NCBI RefSeq assembly: GCF_003688495.1
Contig: NZ_REFH01000009.1
Location: 656,143 to 720,142, forward strand
DNA length: 64,000 bases
DNA from: Flavobacterium weaverense
GTDB lineage: Bacteria > Bacteroidota > Bacteroidia > Flavobacteriales > Flavobacteriaceae
Direction: 5' to 3'
This document shows positions 17,347-24,867 of this stretch, piece after piece. Position 1 is the first letter of the stretch, and each line of letters starts with the position of its first letter. The position numbers and the translations under genes are program-made. The notes under the pieces are model-generated. The model was not told the DNA's origin. It saw only the letters and a program-made list of their open reading frames with translations, and searched no databases.

Positions 17347-18210
17347 TTAATGGTATTCGCCAAATAATTTTGAAGCTTCGTTATAAGCGCTTTCAAAGCT
17401 AGTCGGACTTAAATTAATAGTTGCTTTTTCGGCGGTGAAGTAGGACAGTAATTTCTCTGTTGGCATATTACCTGTTAGATTATCTGTTGCCATTGGACAA
17501 CCACCAAAACCTTGAATAGCACCATCAAAACGACGACAACCAGCTTTGTAAGCAGCGTCAATTTTTTCAAACCATTTATCAGGAGTGGTGTGCAAATGAG
17601 CTCCAAATTCCACATTAGGATAGGCAGGAATTAGACTTGAGAATAAATAGGATATAACATCTGGCGCAGAACTTCCCACTGTATCAGAAAGCGACAGAAT
17701 TTTAACACCCATATCAGCTAGTTTGCTCGTCCATTCACCAACAATTTCTACATTCCAGGGATCACCATAAGGATTACCAAAACCCATAGATAAATAAGCC
17801 ACTACTTCTTTGTTAGTATGATCTGCAATTTCAAGAATCTCTTGTAAAGTGACTAAAGACTCTGCAATCGTCTTGTGCGTATTTCGCATTTGGAAATTCT
17901 CAGATATTGAAAAAGGGAAGCCCAAATATTGTATTTCAGAATGTACCGAAGCTAATTTTGCACCTTGTGTATTAGCAATAATTGCTAATAACTTGCTATT
18001 TGTTTGAGACAAATCAAGCTGTGATAAAACTTCAGCAGTGTCTTGCATTTGCGGAATAGCCTTAGGTGAAACAAAACTTCCAAAGTCGATACTATCAAAA
18101 CCCACTCTTAACAAAGCTTGAATATAAGCTACTTTTTTCTCAGTAGGAATAAAGGGCTTAATGCCTTGCATTGCGTCGCGCGGACATTCTATAATTTTTA
18201 TTGGCTCCAT
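17347..18210 (-). CDS. Hydroxymethylglutaryl-CoA lyase
   Basis: A 287-residue TIM-barrel lyase of the DRE-TIM/HMGL family that splits HMG-CoA to acetyl-CoA and acetoacetate, the last step of leucine degradation. Motifs: ECPRDAMQG (metal/catalytic Arg-Asp), GSFVSPKAIPQM, SLSDTVGSS, GAHLHTTP (metal-binding His pair) and FDGAIQGFGGCPMA with the catalytic Cys loop. Length fits bacterial HMG-CoA lyases. Divergent from the SatD operon. Its -7 element lies only about 7 bp from the ATG, so the mRNA may have almost no leader. Confidence 0.9.
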   Translation of the reverse strand: MEPIKIIECPRDAMQGIKPFIPTEKKVAYIQALLRVGFDSIDFGSFVSPKAIPQMQDTAEVLSQLDLSQTNSKLLAIIANTQGAKLASVHSEIQYLGFPFSISENFQMRNTHKTIAESLVTLQEILEIADHTNKEVVAYLSMGFGNPYGDPWNVEIVGEWTSKLADMGVKILSLSDTVGSSAPDVISYLFSSLIPAYPNVEFGAHLHTTPDKWFEKIDAAYKAGCRRFDGAIQGFGGCPMATDNLTGNMPTEKLLSYFTAEKATINLSPTSFESAYNEASKLFGEYH

Positions 18211-18217
18211 AGGTAGC

Positions 18218-18225
18218 CAAAGATA
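18218..18225 (-). promoter_or_regulatory. -7 promoter element (TATCTTTG) of the HMG-CoA lyase gene
   Basis: Minus-strand TATCTTTG matches TAnnTTTG. Seven bases separate it from the ATG at 18210, so transcription would start at or very near the start codon. Confidence 0.55.
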
Positions 18226-18276
18226 CTAAAGAAATTCTTTTTACGAAATCGTTTTCTATATAAAAAAAACAGCAAA

Positions 18277-18352
18277 TATTACGCTTTATCGTAATATAAT
18301 TAAATATTACGCTTTTATGTAATAAATTAATATATTACACATTATGGTAATA
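18277..18352. promoter_or_regulatory. Three 20-bp palindromes at exact 28-bp spacing: candidate operator array
   Basis: Three inverted repeats of form TATTACG-N6-CGTAATA: 18277-18296 (both arms perfect), 18305-18324 (right arm TGTAATA) and 18333-18352 (arms TATTACA and GGTAATA). Starts are 28 bp apart each time. The third ends 3 bp before the TTG of the satD promoter. Spacers also agree (CTTTAT, CTTTTA, CATTAT). This is the expected layout for cooperative binding of a dimeric helix-turn-helix regulator, and the SatD protein encoded next has such a domain. Divergent HMG-CoA lyase could also be controlled. Confidence 0.75.
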
Positions 18353-18355
18353 TAA

Positions 18356-18386
18356 TTGTTTTTTATCAAATATTAAGTTACTTTTG
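18356..18386 (+). promoter_or_regulatory. satD promoter
   Basis: TTG at 18356-18358 and TACTTTTG at 18379-18386, 20 bp apart: an ideal Bacteroidota promoter. The -7 element ends 4 bp before the ATG at 18391, implying a leaderless or near-leaderless mRNA. Confidence 0.7.
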
Positions 18387-18390
18387 AAAT

Positions 18391-19002
18391 ATGACTGCAA
18401 TACTCACAGCCGATATAATCAATTCAAGAAAGTTAACATCTTCAAATTGGATGGATGACTTAAAAGCTCTGCTAAACACCTTTGGCAAAACTCCAACTAA
18501 TTGGGAAATATATCGCGGAGATGAGTTCCAACTCGAAATAAAGAATCCTGAAGATGCCTTATTTGTTGCGTTCCAAATCAAAGCATTTTTCAAATCAATC
18601 AAATTAGATGCTAGAATCAGCATCGGATTTGGTGAAAAAACATTTAAAACGCGGAAAATAGCGGAAAGTAATGGAACGGCATTTATTCGTTCAGGAGAAA
18701 CATTTGAGACTCTAAAAAAGCAAAAACTAAACTTAGCTATACACTCTTCTAATCAAGAATTTGATCAAGAAATAAATTTGATGCTAAAATTAAGTTTATC
18801 TTTCATGGATAATTGGCTACAACAGTCGGCTGAATTTATTCTAATTGCATTACAAAACCCAACACTTTCACAAGAAGAAATTGGTTTAAAAATAGGTATA
18901 AATCAAGCTGCTGTGAGTAGAAGACAAAAACGTTCAAACTATGAACTAATAATTGAACTGGAACGTCATTTTAGAAAAAAAATTAAAACAATAGTAGAAT
19001 GA
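18391..19002 (+). CDS. satD: SatD family protein with C-terminal helix-turn-helix
   Basis: A 203-residue protein. The N-terminus MTAILTADIINSRKL and YRGDEFQLEI (41-50) are typical of the SatD family, first named from the Streptococcus sat (secretion and acid tolerance) operon; its function is not known. Residues 1-115 have a pattern like a nucleotide-cyclase or GGDEF palm domain: an Asp in the first strand (D8), a GDEF-like turn, and RISIGFGE (75-82). Residues about 156-182 (LSQEEIGLKIGINQAAVSRRQKR) form a clear helix-turn-helix. The stop overlaps the start of the DUF3307 gene (ATGA). Three palindromes upstream are likely its own binding sites. Confidence 0.85.
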   Translation: MTAILTADIINSRKLTSSNWMDDLKALLNTFGKTPTNWEIYRGDEFQLEIKNPEDALFVAFQIKAFFKSIKLDARISIGFGEKTFKTRKIAESNGTAFIRSGETFETLKKQKLNLAIHSSNQEFDQEINLMLKLSLSFMDNWLQQSAEFILIALQNPTLSQEEIGLKIGINQAAVSRRQKRSNYELIIELERHFRKKIKTIVE

Positions 19003-19706
19003 TTCTTTTTGTAAAACTTATTTTAGCCTACTTACTAAGTGATTTTTTATTGCAACCTGCATCATGGGTAAGAGATAAAGAAAGTAAAAAATATAAAAGC
19101 ATCTATTTCTATAGCAACGCAATAGTATATTTTGCCTTAATATTAATTTTGATTGGTGATATAAATTTTATTAGGATGGCAGCACTTTTAATGCTATCAC
19201 ATGGAATAATTGATTTATTACAATTGAACTTTCAAACAACAAGAACTAAGCGAAATTGGTTTTCTGTAAAACATATTTTTAACTTATTAGTTATTATTGC
19301 GACTACTATATCATACAACAATACAACGCTTGACTTAAGTGCGATAGGAAATCAATTCTGGATTGTAGTAACGGCTTTTATTTTTCTTACCAAGCCTAGC
19401 TCGATCATTATTAAGAATATAATTTCAATTTGGACACCAGAGAAAAACAAAACAAAATCACTTCAAAATGCTGGGAATTACATTGGAATATTAGAGAGAC
19501 TCTTTGTATTCTGTTTTATTGTAACAGGACATTTTGAAGCAATAGGATTTTTATTAGCAGCAAAATCAATCTTTCGATTTGGTGATTTAAAAGAAGCAAA
19601 AGACAGAATGCTAACTGAATATGTACTAATAGGAACTTTAATAAGTTTTGGAATTGCTATGGTAATTGGATTTTTAGTTCAAATTAGCTTAGGATTTTCT
19701 TTTTAA
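18999..19706 (+). CDS. DUF3307 membrane protein
   Basis: A 235-residue protein with about six or seven hydrophobic segments, among them 3-17, 38-53, 62-75, 91-103, 120-132, 166-188 and 206-231. Conserved-looking polar positions inside membrane parts include SHGIIDLLQ (His and Asp) and [11 protein letters not shown] followed by EYVLIGT. This pattern is that of DUF3307, a membrane family of unknown function that is often encoded next to satD. It starts by 4-bp overlap with satD, so it is cotranslated. The end overlaps the convergent pyrD by 18 bp. Confidence 0.8.
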   Translation: MILFVKLILAYLLSDFLLQPASWVRDKESKKYKSIYFYSNAIVYFALILILIGDINFIRMAALLMLSHGIIDLLQLNFQTTRTKRNWFSVKHIFNLLVIIATTISYNNTTLDLSAIGNQFWIVVTAFIFLTKPSSIIIKNIISIWTPEKNKTKSLQNAGNYIGILERLFVFCFIVTGHFEAIGFLLAAKSIFRFGDLKEAKDRMLTEYVLIGTLISFGIAMVIGFLVQISLGFSF

Positions 19707-20711
19707 AATTTCCTTATTAATCGATTTAATTAAAGCAGGTCCTTCATAAATAAAACCAGTGTACAATTGTACTAAACTTGCGCCCGCATCTAATTTTTCC
19801 AAAGCATCTTTAGCAGTGTGAATTCCACCTACTCCAATTATAGGAAAGGATTTATTACTTTTTTCAGATAAAAAACGAATCACTTCAGTGGAACGACTAG
19901 TTAAAGGTTTCCCTGACAGTCCGCCCATTTCGCTTTTATTCTCTGATTGTAATCCTTCACGTGAAAGTGTCGTATTAGTAGCTATCACTCCCGCAATTTT
20001 AGTTTCGTTTACAATTTCAATAATATCTAATAACTGAGAATCGGTTAAATCTGGAGCAATTTTTAATAAGATTGGTTTTTGCTTTGGCTTAGCCAAATTC
20101 TTGTTTTGAAGCGTATTCAGTAATTGCTTCAATGGTTCTTTTTCTTGTAATTCTCTTAAATTTGGTGTGTTTGGTGAGCTCACATTCACTACAAAATAAT
20201 CAACATAGTCAAAAAGTGCTTCAAAACATATTTCGTAATCTGAAGTAGCGTCTTCATTTGGCGTTAATTTATTTTTACCAATGTTTCCACCAATTAAAAC
20301 GCCTTTATTTTTCTTTAATCGTTGCACCGCTTCCTTAACACCGCCGTTATTGAAACCCATTCTGTTGATTATCGCCGAATCTTCTTTTAGTCTAAACAAT
20401 CGCTTTTTCGGATTTCCCTCTTGTCCAACTGGCGTAAGAGTTCCTATTTCGATAAAACCAAAACCAAAATTTGACAATTCATCATACAACTTAGCATCCT
20501 TATCAAAACCAGCTGCTAATCCTACTGGGTTTTTAAATTTAAGTCCAAAAACTTCAGTCTCTAATCGCTTATCATCAACTAAATATAGAGATCTTGAGAT
20601 TGATGCAAAACCAGGTATTTTAGAAAGCGAACGAATCAATGAAAAAGTAAAATAGTGAACTTTTTCTGGATCAAAACAGAAAAAAAGTGGACGAAGTAGT
20701 AGTTTGTACAT
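19689..20711 (-). CDS. pyrD: Dihydroorotate dehydrogenase (quinone), class 2
   Basis: A 340-residue FMN enzyme that oxidises dihydroorotate to orotate and passes electrons to menaquinone at the membrane. The amphipathic N-terminus ([21 protein letters not shown]) is the membrane-binding helix pair of class 2 enzymes. Motifs: [53 protein letters not shown] with the catalytic serine (178-179), and GVGGI, with TGFIYEGP near the C-terminus. Length is typical. Promoter TATTTTTG at 20732-20739. Confidence 0.95.
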   Translation of the reverse strand: MYKLLLRPLFFCFDPEKVHYFTFSLIRSLSKIPGFASISRSLYLVDDKRLETEVFGLKFKNPVGLAAGFDKDAKLYDELSNFGFGFIEIGTLTPVGQEGNPKKRLFRLKEDSAIINRMGFNNGGVKEAVQRLKKNKGVLIGGNIGKNKLTPNEDATSDYEICFEALFDYVDYFVVNVSSPNTPNLRELQEKEPLKQLLNTLQNKNLAKPKQKPILLKIAPDLTDSQLLDIIEIVNETKIAGVIATNTTLSREGLQSENKSEMGGLSGKPLTSRSTEVIRFLSEKSNKSFPIIGVGGIHTAKDALEKLDAGASLVQLYTGFIYEGPALIKSINKEILKRKS

Positions 20712-20731
20712 GAGATAATTGTTGTGTTGTG

Positions 20732-20739
20732 CAAAAATA
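20732..20739 (-). promoter_or_regulatory. -7 promoter element (TATTTTTG) of pyrD
   Basis: Minus-strand TATTTTTGCACAAC, 20 bp upstream of the pyrD ATG. Confidence 0.55.
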
Positions 20740-20825
20740 GAATTATATAGGTGATAAATAAATATTTACAAAACATTTTACTAAATCATTTTCTTAACCC
20801 TAAATAATGCTCCTGAAAAAATGAT

Positions 20826-20833
20826 TATATTTG
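20826..20833 (+). promoter_or_regulatory. -7 promoter element (TATATTTG) of pepT
   Basis: TATATTTGCA matches the consensus, 16 bp upstream of the pepT ATG at 20850. Confidence 0.55.
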
Positions 20834-20849
20834 CATAAAACATAAAAAC

Positions 20850-22097
20850 ATGCAACATATTATAGATCGTTTCATCAGTTACGTTATTATAGATACGGAA
20901 TCTGATGCAAGTTCAGAAACTACTCCAAGCACAAAAAAACAATGGGATTTAGCTAATAAACTGGTCGAGGAATTAAAGACTATTGGAATGCAAGACGTTA
21001 CAATAGATGAGAAGTCATACATCATGGCTACTTTACCCAGCAATGTAGATCATGAAGTACCAACGATTGGTTTCATTTCTCACTTTGATACTTCGCCTGA
21101 CTTTTCTGGAGCGAATATCAAACCTCAGATTGTACCTAATTATGATGGAAAAGATATTATTCTAAATGCTGAGAAAAATATTGTCTTATCACCAAGCTAC
21201 TTTAAAGATTTATTGCTTTATAAAGGACAAACGCTAATTACTACTGACGGAACGACATTATTAGGAGCAGATGACAAAGCAGGTATCACAGAAATTGTTA
21301 CTGCAATGGAATACCTGATCAATAATCCTGAAATCAAGCACGGAAAAATCAGAATTGGGTTTACTCCTGATGAGGAAATTGGTCGCGGAGCACATCATTT
21401 TGATGTAGATAAATTTGGAGCTGATTGGGCTTACACTATGGATGGAAGTCAAGTGGGAGAATTAGAGTATGAAAACTTTAATGCAGCTAGTGCTAAAATC
21501 ACCTTTAAAGGTAAAAGTGTACATCCGGGTTATGCTAAAGGAAAAATGATCAACTCTATGTTAATCGCTAATACTTTTATCAGCAAATTACCGCCAGAAG
21601 AAACACCGGAAACTACAAAAGGATATGAAGGTTTTTTCCACGTTCATCATTTAACAGGAAGTATTGAAGAAACTACTTTAGAATTAATTATTCGAGATCA
21701 TAGTAAGAAAAAGTTTGGAAAACGCAAGGAGTTGATCGAAAAAATCACTCGCAAAATAAACAAGAAATTTGCTAAGCAATTTGGTGAAGATATAGCGATT
21801 GCACAAATCAACGACCAGTATTACAATATGAAGGAAAAAGTACTTCCTGTCAAGCACATTGTAGATATTGCTGAAAAAGCAATGAAAGAAATTGGAATAA
21901 AACCATTAATCAAACCTATTAGAGGTGGGACAGATGGTTGCCAATTATCATATAAAGGATTGCCTTGTCCTAATATTTTTGCGGGTGGGCATAATTTCCA
22001 TGGAAAATATGAATATGTTCCAGCAGAAAGTATGCAAAAAGCAGTAGAAGTAATTGTCAAAATTGCTGAACTAACTGCAATACAACCTTCGAAGTAA
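20850..22097 (+). CDS. pepT: Peptidase T (tripeptide aminopeptidase)
   Basis: A 415-residue M20 di-zinc aminopeptidase that removes the N-terminal residue of tripeptides in the cytoplasm. Metal and catalytic motifs: [21 protein letters not shown] (bridging Asp), [10 protein letters not shown] (catalytic Glu), [13 protein letters not shown] and [10 protein letters not shown]. The inserted dimerisation domain ([13 protein letters not shown]) is present. Length is normal for PepT (about 408-415). Confidence 0.95.
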   Translation: MQHIIDRFISYVIIDTESDASSETTPSTKKQWDLANKLVEELKTIGMQDVTIDEKSYIMATLPSNVDHEVPTIGFISHFDTSPDFSGANIKPQIVPNYDGKDIILNAEKNIVLSPSYFKDLLLYKGQTLITTDGTTLLGADDKAGITEIVTAMEYLINNPEIKHGKIRIGFTPDEEIGRGAHHFDVDKFGADWAYTMDGSQVGELEYENFNAASAKITFKGKSVHPGYAKGKMINSMLIANTFISKLPPEETPETTKGYEGFFHVHHLTGSIEETTLELIIRDHSKKKFGKRKELIEKITRKINKKFAKQFGEDIAIAQINDQYYNMKEKVLPVKHIVDIAEKAMKEIGIKPLIKPIRGGTDGCQLSYKGLPCPNIFAGGHNFHGKYEYVPAESMQKAVEVIVKIAELTAIQPSK

Positions 22098-22103
22098 AGC
22101 AAA

Positions 22104-22143
22104 AAAAATCCCAAATTCTAATGATAAGAATTTGGGATTTTTA
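22104..22143. terminator. Bidirectional terminator between pepT and yajC
   Basis: Stem AATCCCAAATTCT with AGAATTTGGGATT, loop of 7, flanked by A- and T-runs; serves pepT (plus) and, on the other strand, the nusB-yajC unit. Confidence 0.8.
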
Positions 22144-22158
22144 ATTTATTCAGTAATA

Positions 22159-22431
22159 CTATTTTTTACTTAATGCAGCACTCATTTCCATTGAAATAGC
22201 AGAACGCTCCATCTTTAATTTTCCTGACATTGTTTCTACAACAACTGTTGTATCTGCTAACTCAGAAACCTTACCGTGAAGACCACTTTTAGTAATGATT
22301 TTATCACCTACTTTTAAAGCGCTTTCAAATTCTTTTTCATTTTTTGCTCTTTTTTGCTGTGGTCTAATCATGAAGAAATAGATCACCACAAACATTAATA
22401 TAAAGGGTGCAAATTGAGTTAATTGTTCCAT
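22159..22431 (-). CDS. yajC: Preprotein translocase subunit YajC
   Basis: A 90-residue single-pass membrane protein, accessory to SecDF-YidC. One N-terminal helix (about 8-22, FILMFVVIYFFMI) is followed by the family hallmark RPQQKRAKN and a small cytoplasmic domain (GDKIITKSGLHGKVSELAD). It lies 30 bp downstream of nusB and is probably cotranscribed with it. Confidence 0.93.
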   Translation of the reverse strand: MEQLTQFAPFILMFVVIYFFMIRPQQKRAKNEKEFESALKVGDKIITKSGLHGKVSELADTTVVVETMSGKLKMERSAISMEMSAALSKK

Positions 22432-22461
22432 AATTTTAATTCTCTTTTTATTTGTTAATTA

Positions 22462-23406
22462 CTACATTAAACCGCGACCAGCTTTAATGATTCTTTTACT
22501 TTTTTCAAGTTCTTTTACTAAATTATCTAAAATTCCGTTGATAAAAATACTACTTTTTGGAGTAGAATATTCCTTTGCAACTTCTAAATATTCATTAAGT
22601 GTTACTTTAACCGGAATTGATGGGAATTTCAAAAATTCACAAATTGCCATTTTAAGAATAATAGTATCGATTTCAGCGATTCTATCACTATCCCAGTTTG
22701 GAGTCTTGTCTAAATATTCCTTTGCTAATTCTTTTTCGTTTAGGACTGTTTTTCTAAACAAATCTTTAACAAAATCCTTATCCTCATTATCTTTATATAA
22801 TTTCGGAACTCTGAAATTATCATTCTCACCAGATTTTATTGTTTTCAACTGCTTGATGATGTGCGTATTTACTAATGGAATATCATCAACCCAAGTTAAT
22901 TTATCATCCTCTAGATACTCATACAGCTTTTCATTAGGAACGATAACTTCCATAAATAAGTCAACAATAAACTGTCGGTCTTCTTCAAACTTATTTACAG
23001 TATTACTCATGTAGTCAGCATATATCTTACTTGCTTTAATATCACTTAAAAGCAATAAGATATAATCATCGTTCAAAGACCAATTGTTGATCTTGCGATT
23101 TTCAAGTGCGATACTTAATGAGTTATTTTCTGAAAGAATTTGAAAAATTTCGTTTTTGATGAATTTTTCATTTGGATTACGCTCTTCTGGAGTAGCTAGA
23201 TGCTTAAGACTTGATTTATGTAAAAAGACAGTTTCTGTTTTACAAATTTCAATTAGCGAAGAAAGCATTATAAGGTATAAATCTTGAATATTATCGATAC
23301 TATAAAAAAGGAACTTTTCTTCTTTCTCTAGATTATCTGAACCGCTTTGATGCATCGCATAAATGGACTGCATAACTTTAACGCGAATGTGTCTTCTATT
23401 TACCAC
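22462..23406 (-). CDS. nusB: Transcription antitermination factor NusB, long Bacteroidota form
   Basis: Read from GTG at 23406 the product has 314 residues and starts (M)VNRRHIRVKVMQSIYAM, the usual NusB start motif. The C-terminal half holds the NusB fold (ELAKEYLDKTPNWDSDRIAEIDTIILKMAICEFL, VTLNEYLEVAKEYSTPKSSIFINGILDNL). Bacteroidota NusB carries an extra N-terminal helical region, which explains the length. NusB acts with NusE/S10 on rRNA transcription. An in-frame start 90 bp upstream was rejected because the promoter element TATTTTTG at 23435-23442 lies inside that extension. Confidence 0.88.
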   Translation of the reverse strand: MVNRRHIRVKVMQSIYAMHQSGSDNLEKEEKFLFYSIDNIQDLYLIMLSSLIEICKTETVFLHKSSLKHLATPEERNPNEKFIKNEIFQILSENNSLSIALENRKINNWSLNDDYILLLLSDIKASKIYADYMSNTVNKFEEDRQFIVDLFMEVIVPNEKLYEYLEDDKLTWVDDIPLVNTHIIKQLKTIKSGENDNFRVPKLYKDNEDKDFVKDLFRKTVLNEKELAKEYLDKTPNWDSDRIAEIDTIILKMAICEFLKFPSIPVKVTLNEYLEVAKEYSTPKSSIFINGILDNLVKELEKSKRIIKAGRGLM

Positions 23407-23434
23407 CTTGTAAGAACTTTTATTAATTAGCGTG

Positions 23435-23442
23435 CAAAAATA
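23435..23442 (-). promoter_or_regulatory. -7 promoter element (TATTTTTG) of nusB-yajC
   Basis: Minus-strand TATTTTTGCACGC matches TAnnTTTG with the GCA extension. It lies 28 bp upstream of the proposed GTG start and decides it. Confidence 0.55.
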
Positions 23443-23494
23443 AGTATTTCCTTTTTCAAAATAAAATATATAATCGCTTATTTTAAAAGTATTC

Positions 23495-23541
23495 AAAAAA
23501 CCCTCTCTGTTCCATCATAGTAATGGAAATCAGAAAGGGTT
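23495..23541 (-). terminator. Terminator of the leucine-type dehydrogenase gene
   Basis: Eleven-base arms AACCCTCTCTG (23499-23509) and CAGAAAGGGTT (23531-23541) with one mismatch; the A-run at 23495-23500 is the U-run on the minus strand. Confidence 0.65.
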
Positions 23542-23557
23542 CAATATATAATGAAAA

Positions 23558-24664
23558 CTATTTTTTACTGTTCTCTAATTTTCTCTGATCAATACGATTT
23601 TGAGCAATTGTCAAAGCCGCTTTATGAGTGGTCATTTTGTTAGCAATAGCAAAATCAAAAATCTCTAAAGTTGTATTGTAGATGTTTTCTGTTTTACGCA
23701 TAATTTCTTCTTTACCATAATGTTCTAACTCAGCGTACACATTTATGATTCCACCAGCATTGATCAAGAAATCCGGAGCATAAACGATTCCTCTTTCTTG
23801 TAAAATTTTACCATGAACGTTCTCATCAGCTAATTGATTGTTCGCTGCACCTGCTATTACTTTTGCTTTGATCTTATGAACAGTTGCGTCATTTAATGTT
23901 GCTCCCATTGCACAAGGCGCATAAATATCAACGTCTGCGCTGTATAAATCATCTCCTCTGTAAATTTCAGCATTATACTTTGCTCCTACCTCAGCTAATC
24001 TTTCTTCATTGATATCAGCGATAGTAACTATTGCACCTTCTTTAGTTAAATAATCTACTAGCGTCTCGCCTACGTGACCAATTCCTTGCACTAAAACTTT
24101 CTTACCAGATAAAACATCTGAACCATATTGCTGTTTTGCAGCTGCTTTCATTCCTAAATAAACACCATAAGCCGTAATTGGTGACGGGTTTCCAGAACCA
24201 CCTCTTGATTCAGAGATTCCAGTTACATAAGGAGTTACATCTCTCACGATGTCCATATCGCTGGTTTCCATTCCCATATCTTCAGCAGTAATATATCTTC
24301 CGCTTAAAGAATGTACAAATTCACCAAATTTGCGCATTAATTCAGGAGTCTTTTGAGTTTTTGGATCACCAATAATAACTGCTTTTCCGCCACCTAAGTT
24401 TAATCCAGTAATCGCTGCTTTATATGTCATTCCACGAGAAAGTCGTAAAACATCATTCAACGCTTCCCACTCTGTTGCATAATTGTACATTCTTGTACCT
24501 CCTAAAGCTGGACCCATAACTGAATTATGAATGCCAATAATTGCTTTTAAACCCGTATCTTTGTCGTTGCAAAATACAATTTGCTCATGATCATTAAATG
24601 ACAATTGACCAAAAACGGGATCCATTTTTTGAAGCTCCTTTCCTGTTGTGAAAGCTGTACTCAT
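23558..24664 (-). CDS. Leucine/valine/phenylalanine-type amino acid dehydrogenase
   Basis: A 368-residue Glu/Leu/Phe/Val dehydrogenase, NAD-dependent oxidative deamination of a branched-chain or aromatic amino acid. Motifs: MGPALGGTRMY, the glycine-rich catalytic segment LNLGGGKAVIIGD with the active-site Lys, TAEDMGM, the Rossmann motif VLVQGIGHVGETL, and APCAMGATLN. The length (about 365) fits leucine/valine dehydrogenases, not the longer glutamate enzymes. It would supply the first step of branched-chain catabolism, in line with the HMG-CoA lyase in this window. Exact substrate not determinable. Confidence 0.9.
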   Translation of the reverse strand: MSTAFTTGKELQKMDPVFGQLSFNDHEQIVFCNDKDTGLKAIIGIHNSVMGPALGGTRMYNYATEWEALNDVLRLSRGMTYKAAITGLNLGGGKAVIIGDPKTQKTPELMRKFGEFVHSLSGRYITAEDMGMETSDMDIVRDVTPYVTGISESRGGSGNPSPITAYGVYLGMKAAAKQQYGSDVLSGKKVLVQGIGHVGETLVDYLTKEGAIVTIADINEERLAEVGAKYNAEIYRGDDLYSADVDIYAPCAMGATLNDATVHKIKAKVIAGAANNQLADENVHGKILQERGIVYAPDFLINAGGIINVYAELEHYGKEEIMRKTENIYNTTLEIFDFAIANKMTTHKAALTIAQNRIDQRKLENSKK

Positions 24665-24684
24665 AGTGTATATTTTTATATTGA

Positions 24685-24712
24685 TAAAATTACGAATTAG
24701 TCAAAAAGACAA
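24685..24712 (-). promoter_or_regulatory. Probable promoter of the dehydrogenase gene
   Basis: Minus-strand TTG (24710-24712) and TAATTTTA (24685-24692, consensus TAnnTTTG) 17 bp apart, about 20 bp from the ATG. Confidence 0.4.
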
Positions 24713-24867
24713 TTCAAATTTACACAAAAAATTAAAGATGCGTTGCTCTTTTGTCTAAAAATCATTTATTCAATAATTAAATTAATCCTGCGTTAATCAT
24801 TGAATTTACTAAAATAAAAATTTTATCCTTAAAATAAAATAATTTCAACATAGAATACTTTAAAATA

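Noticed and set aside
18277..18352. Three repeats considered as the start of a CRISPR array
   Set aside because: Each unit is itself palindromic, only 20 bp, with 8-bp gaps. There are no spacers of usable length and no cas genes nearby.
20281..20655. A 124-codon ORF on the plus strand
   Set aside because: Antisense to pyrD; no promoter and shadow-like composition.
22487..23014. A 175-codon ORF on the plus strand
   Set aside because: Antisense shadow of nusB with low-complexity Ser/Leu/Phe composition; no family resemblance.
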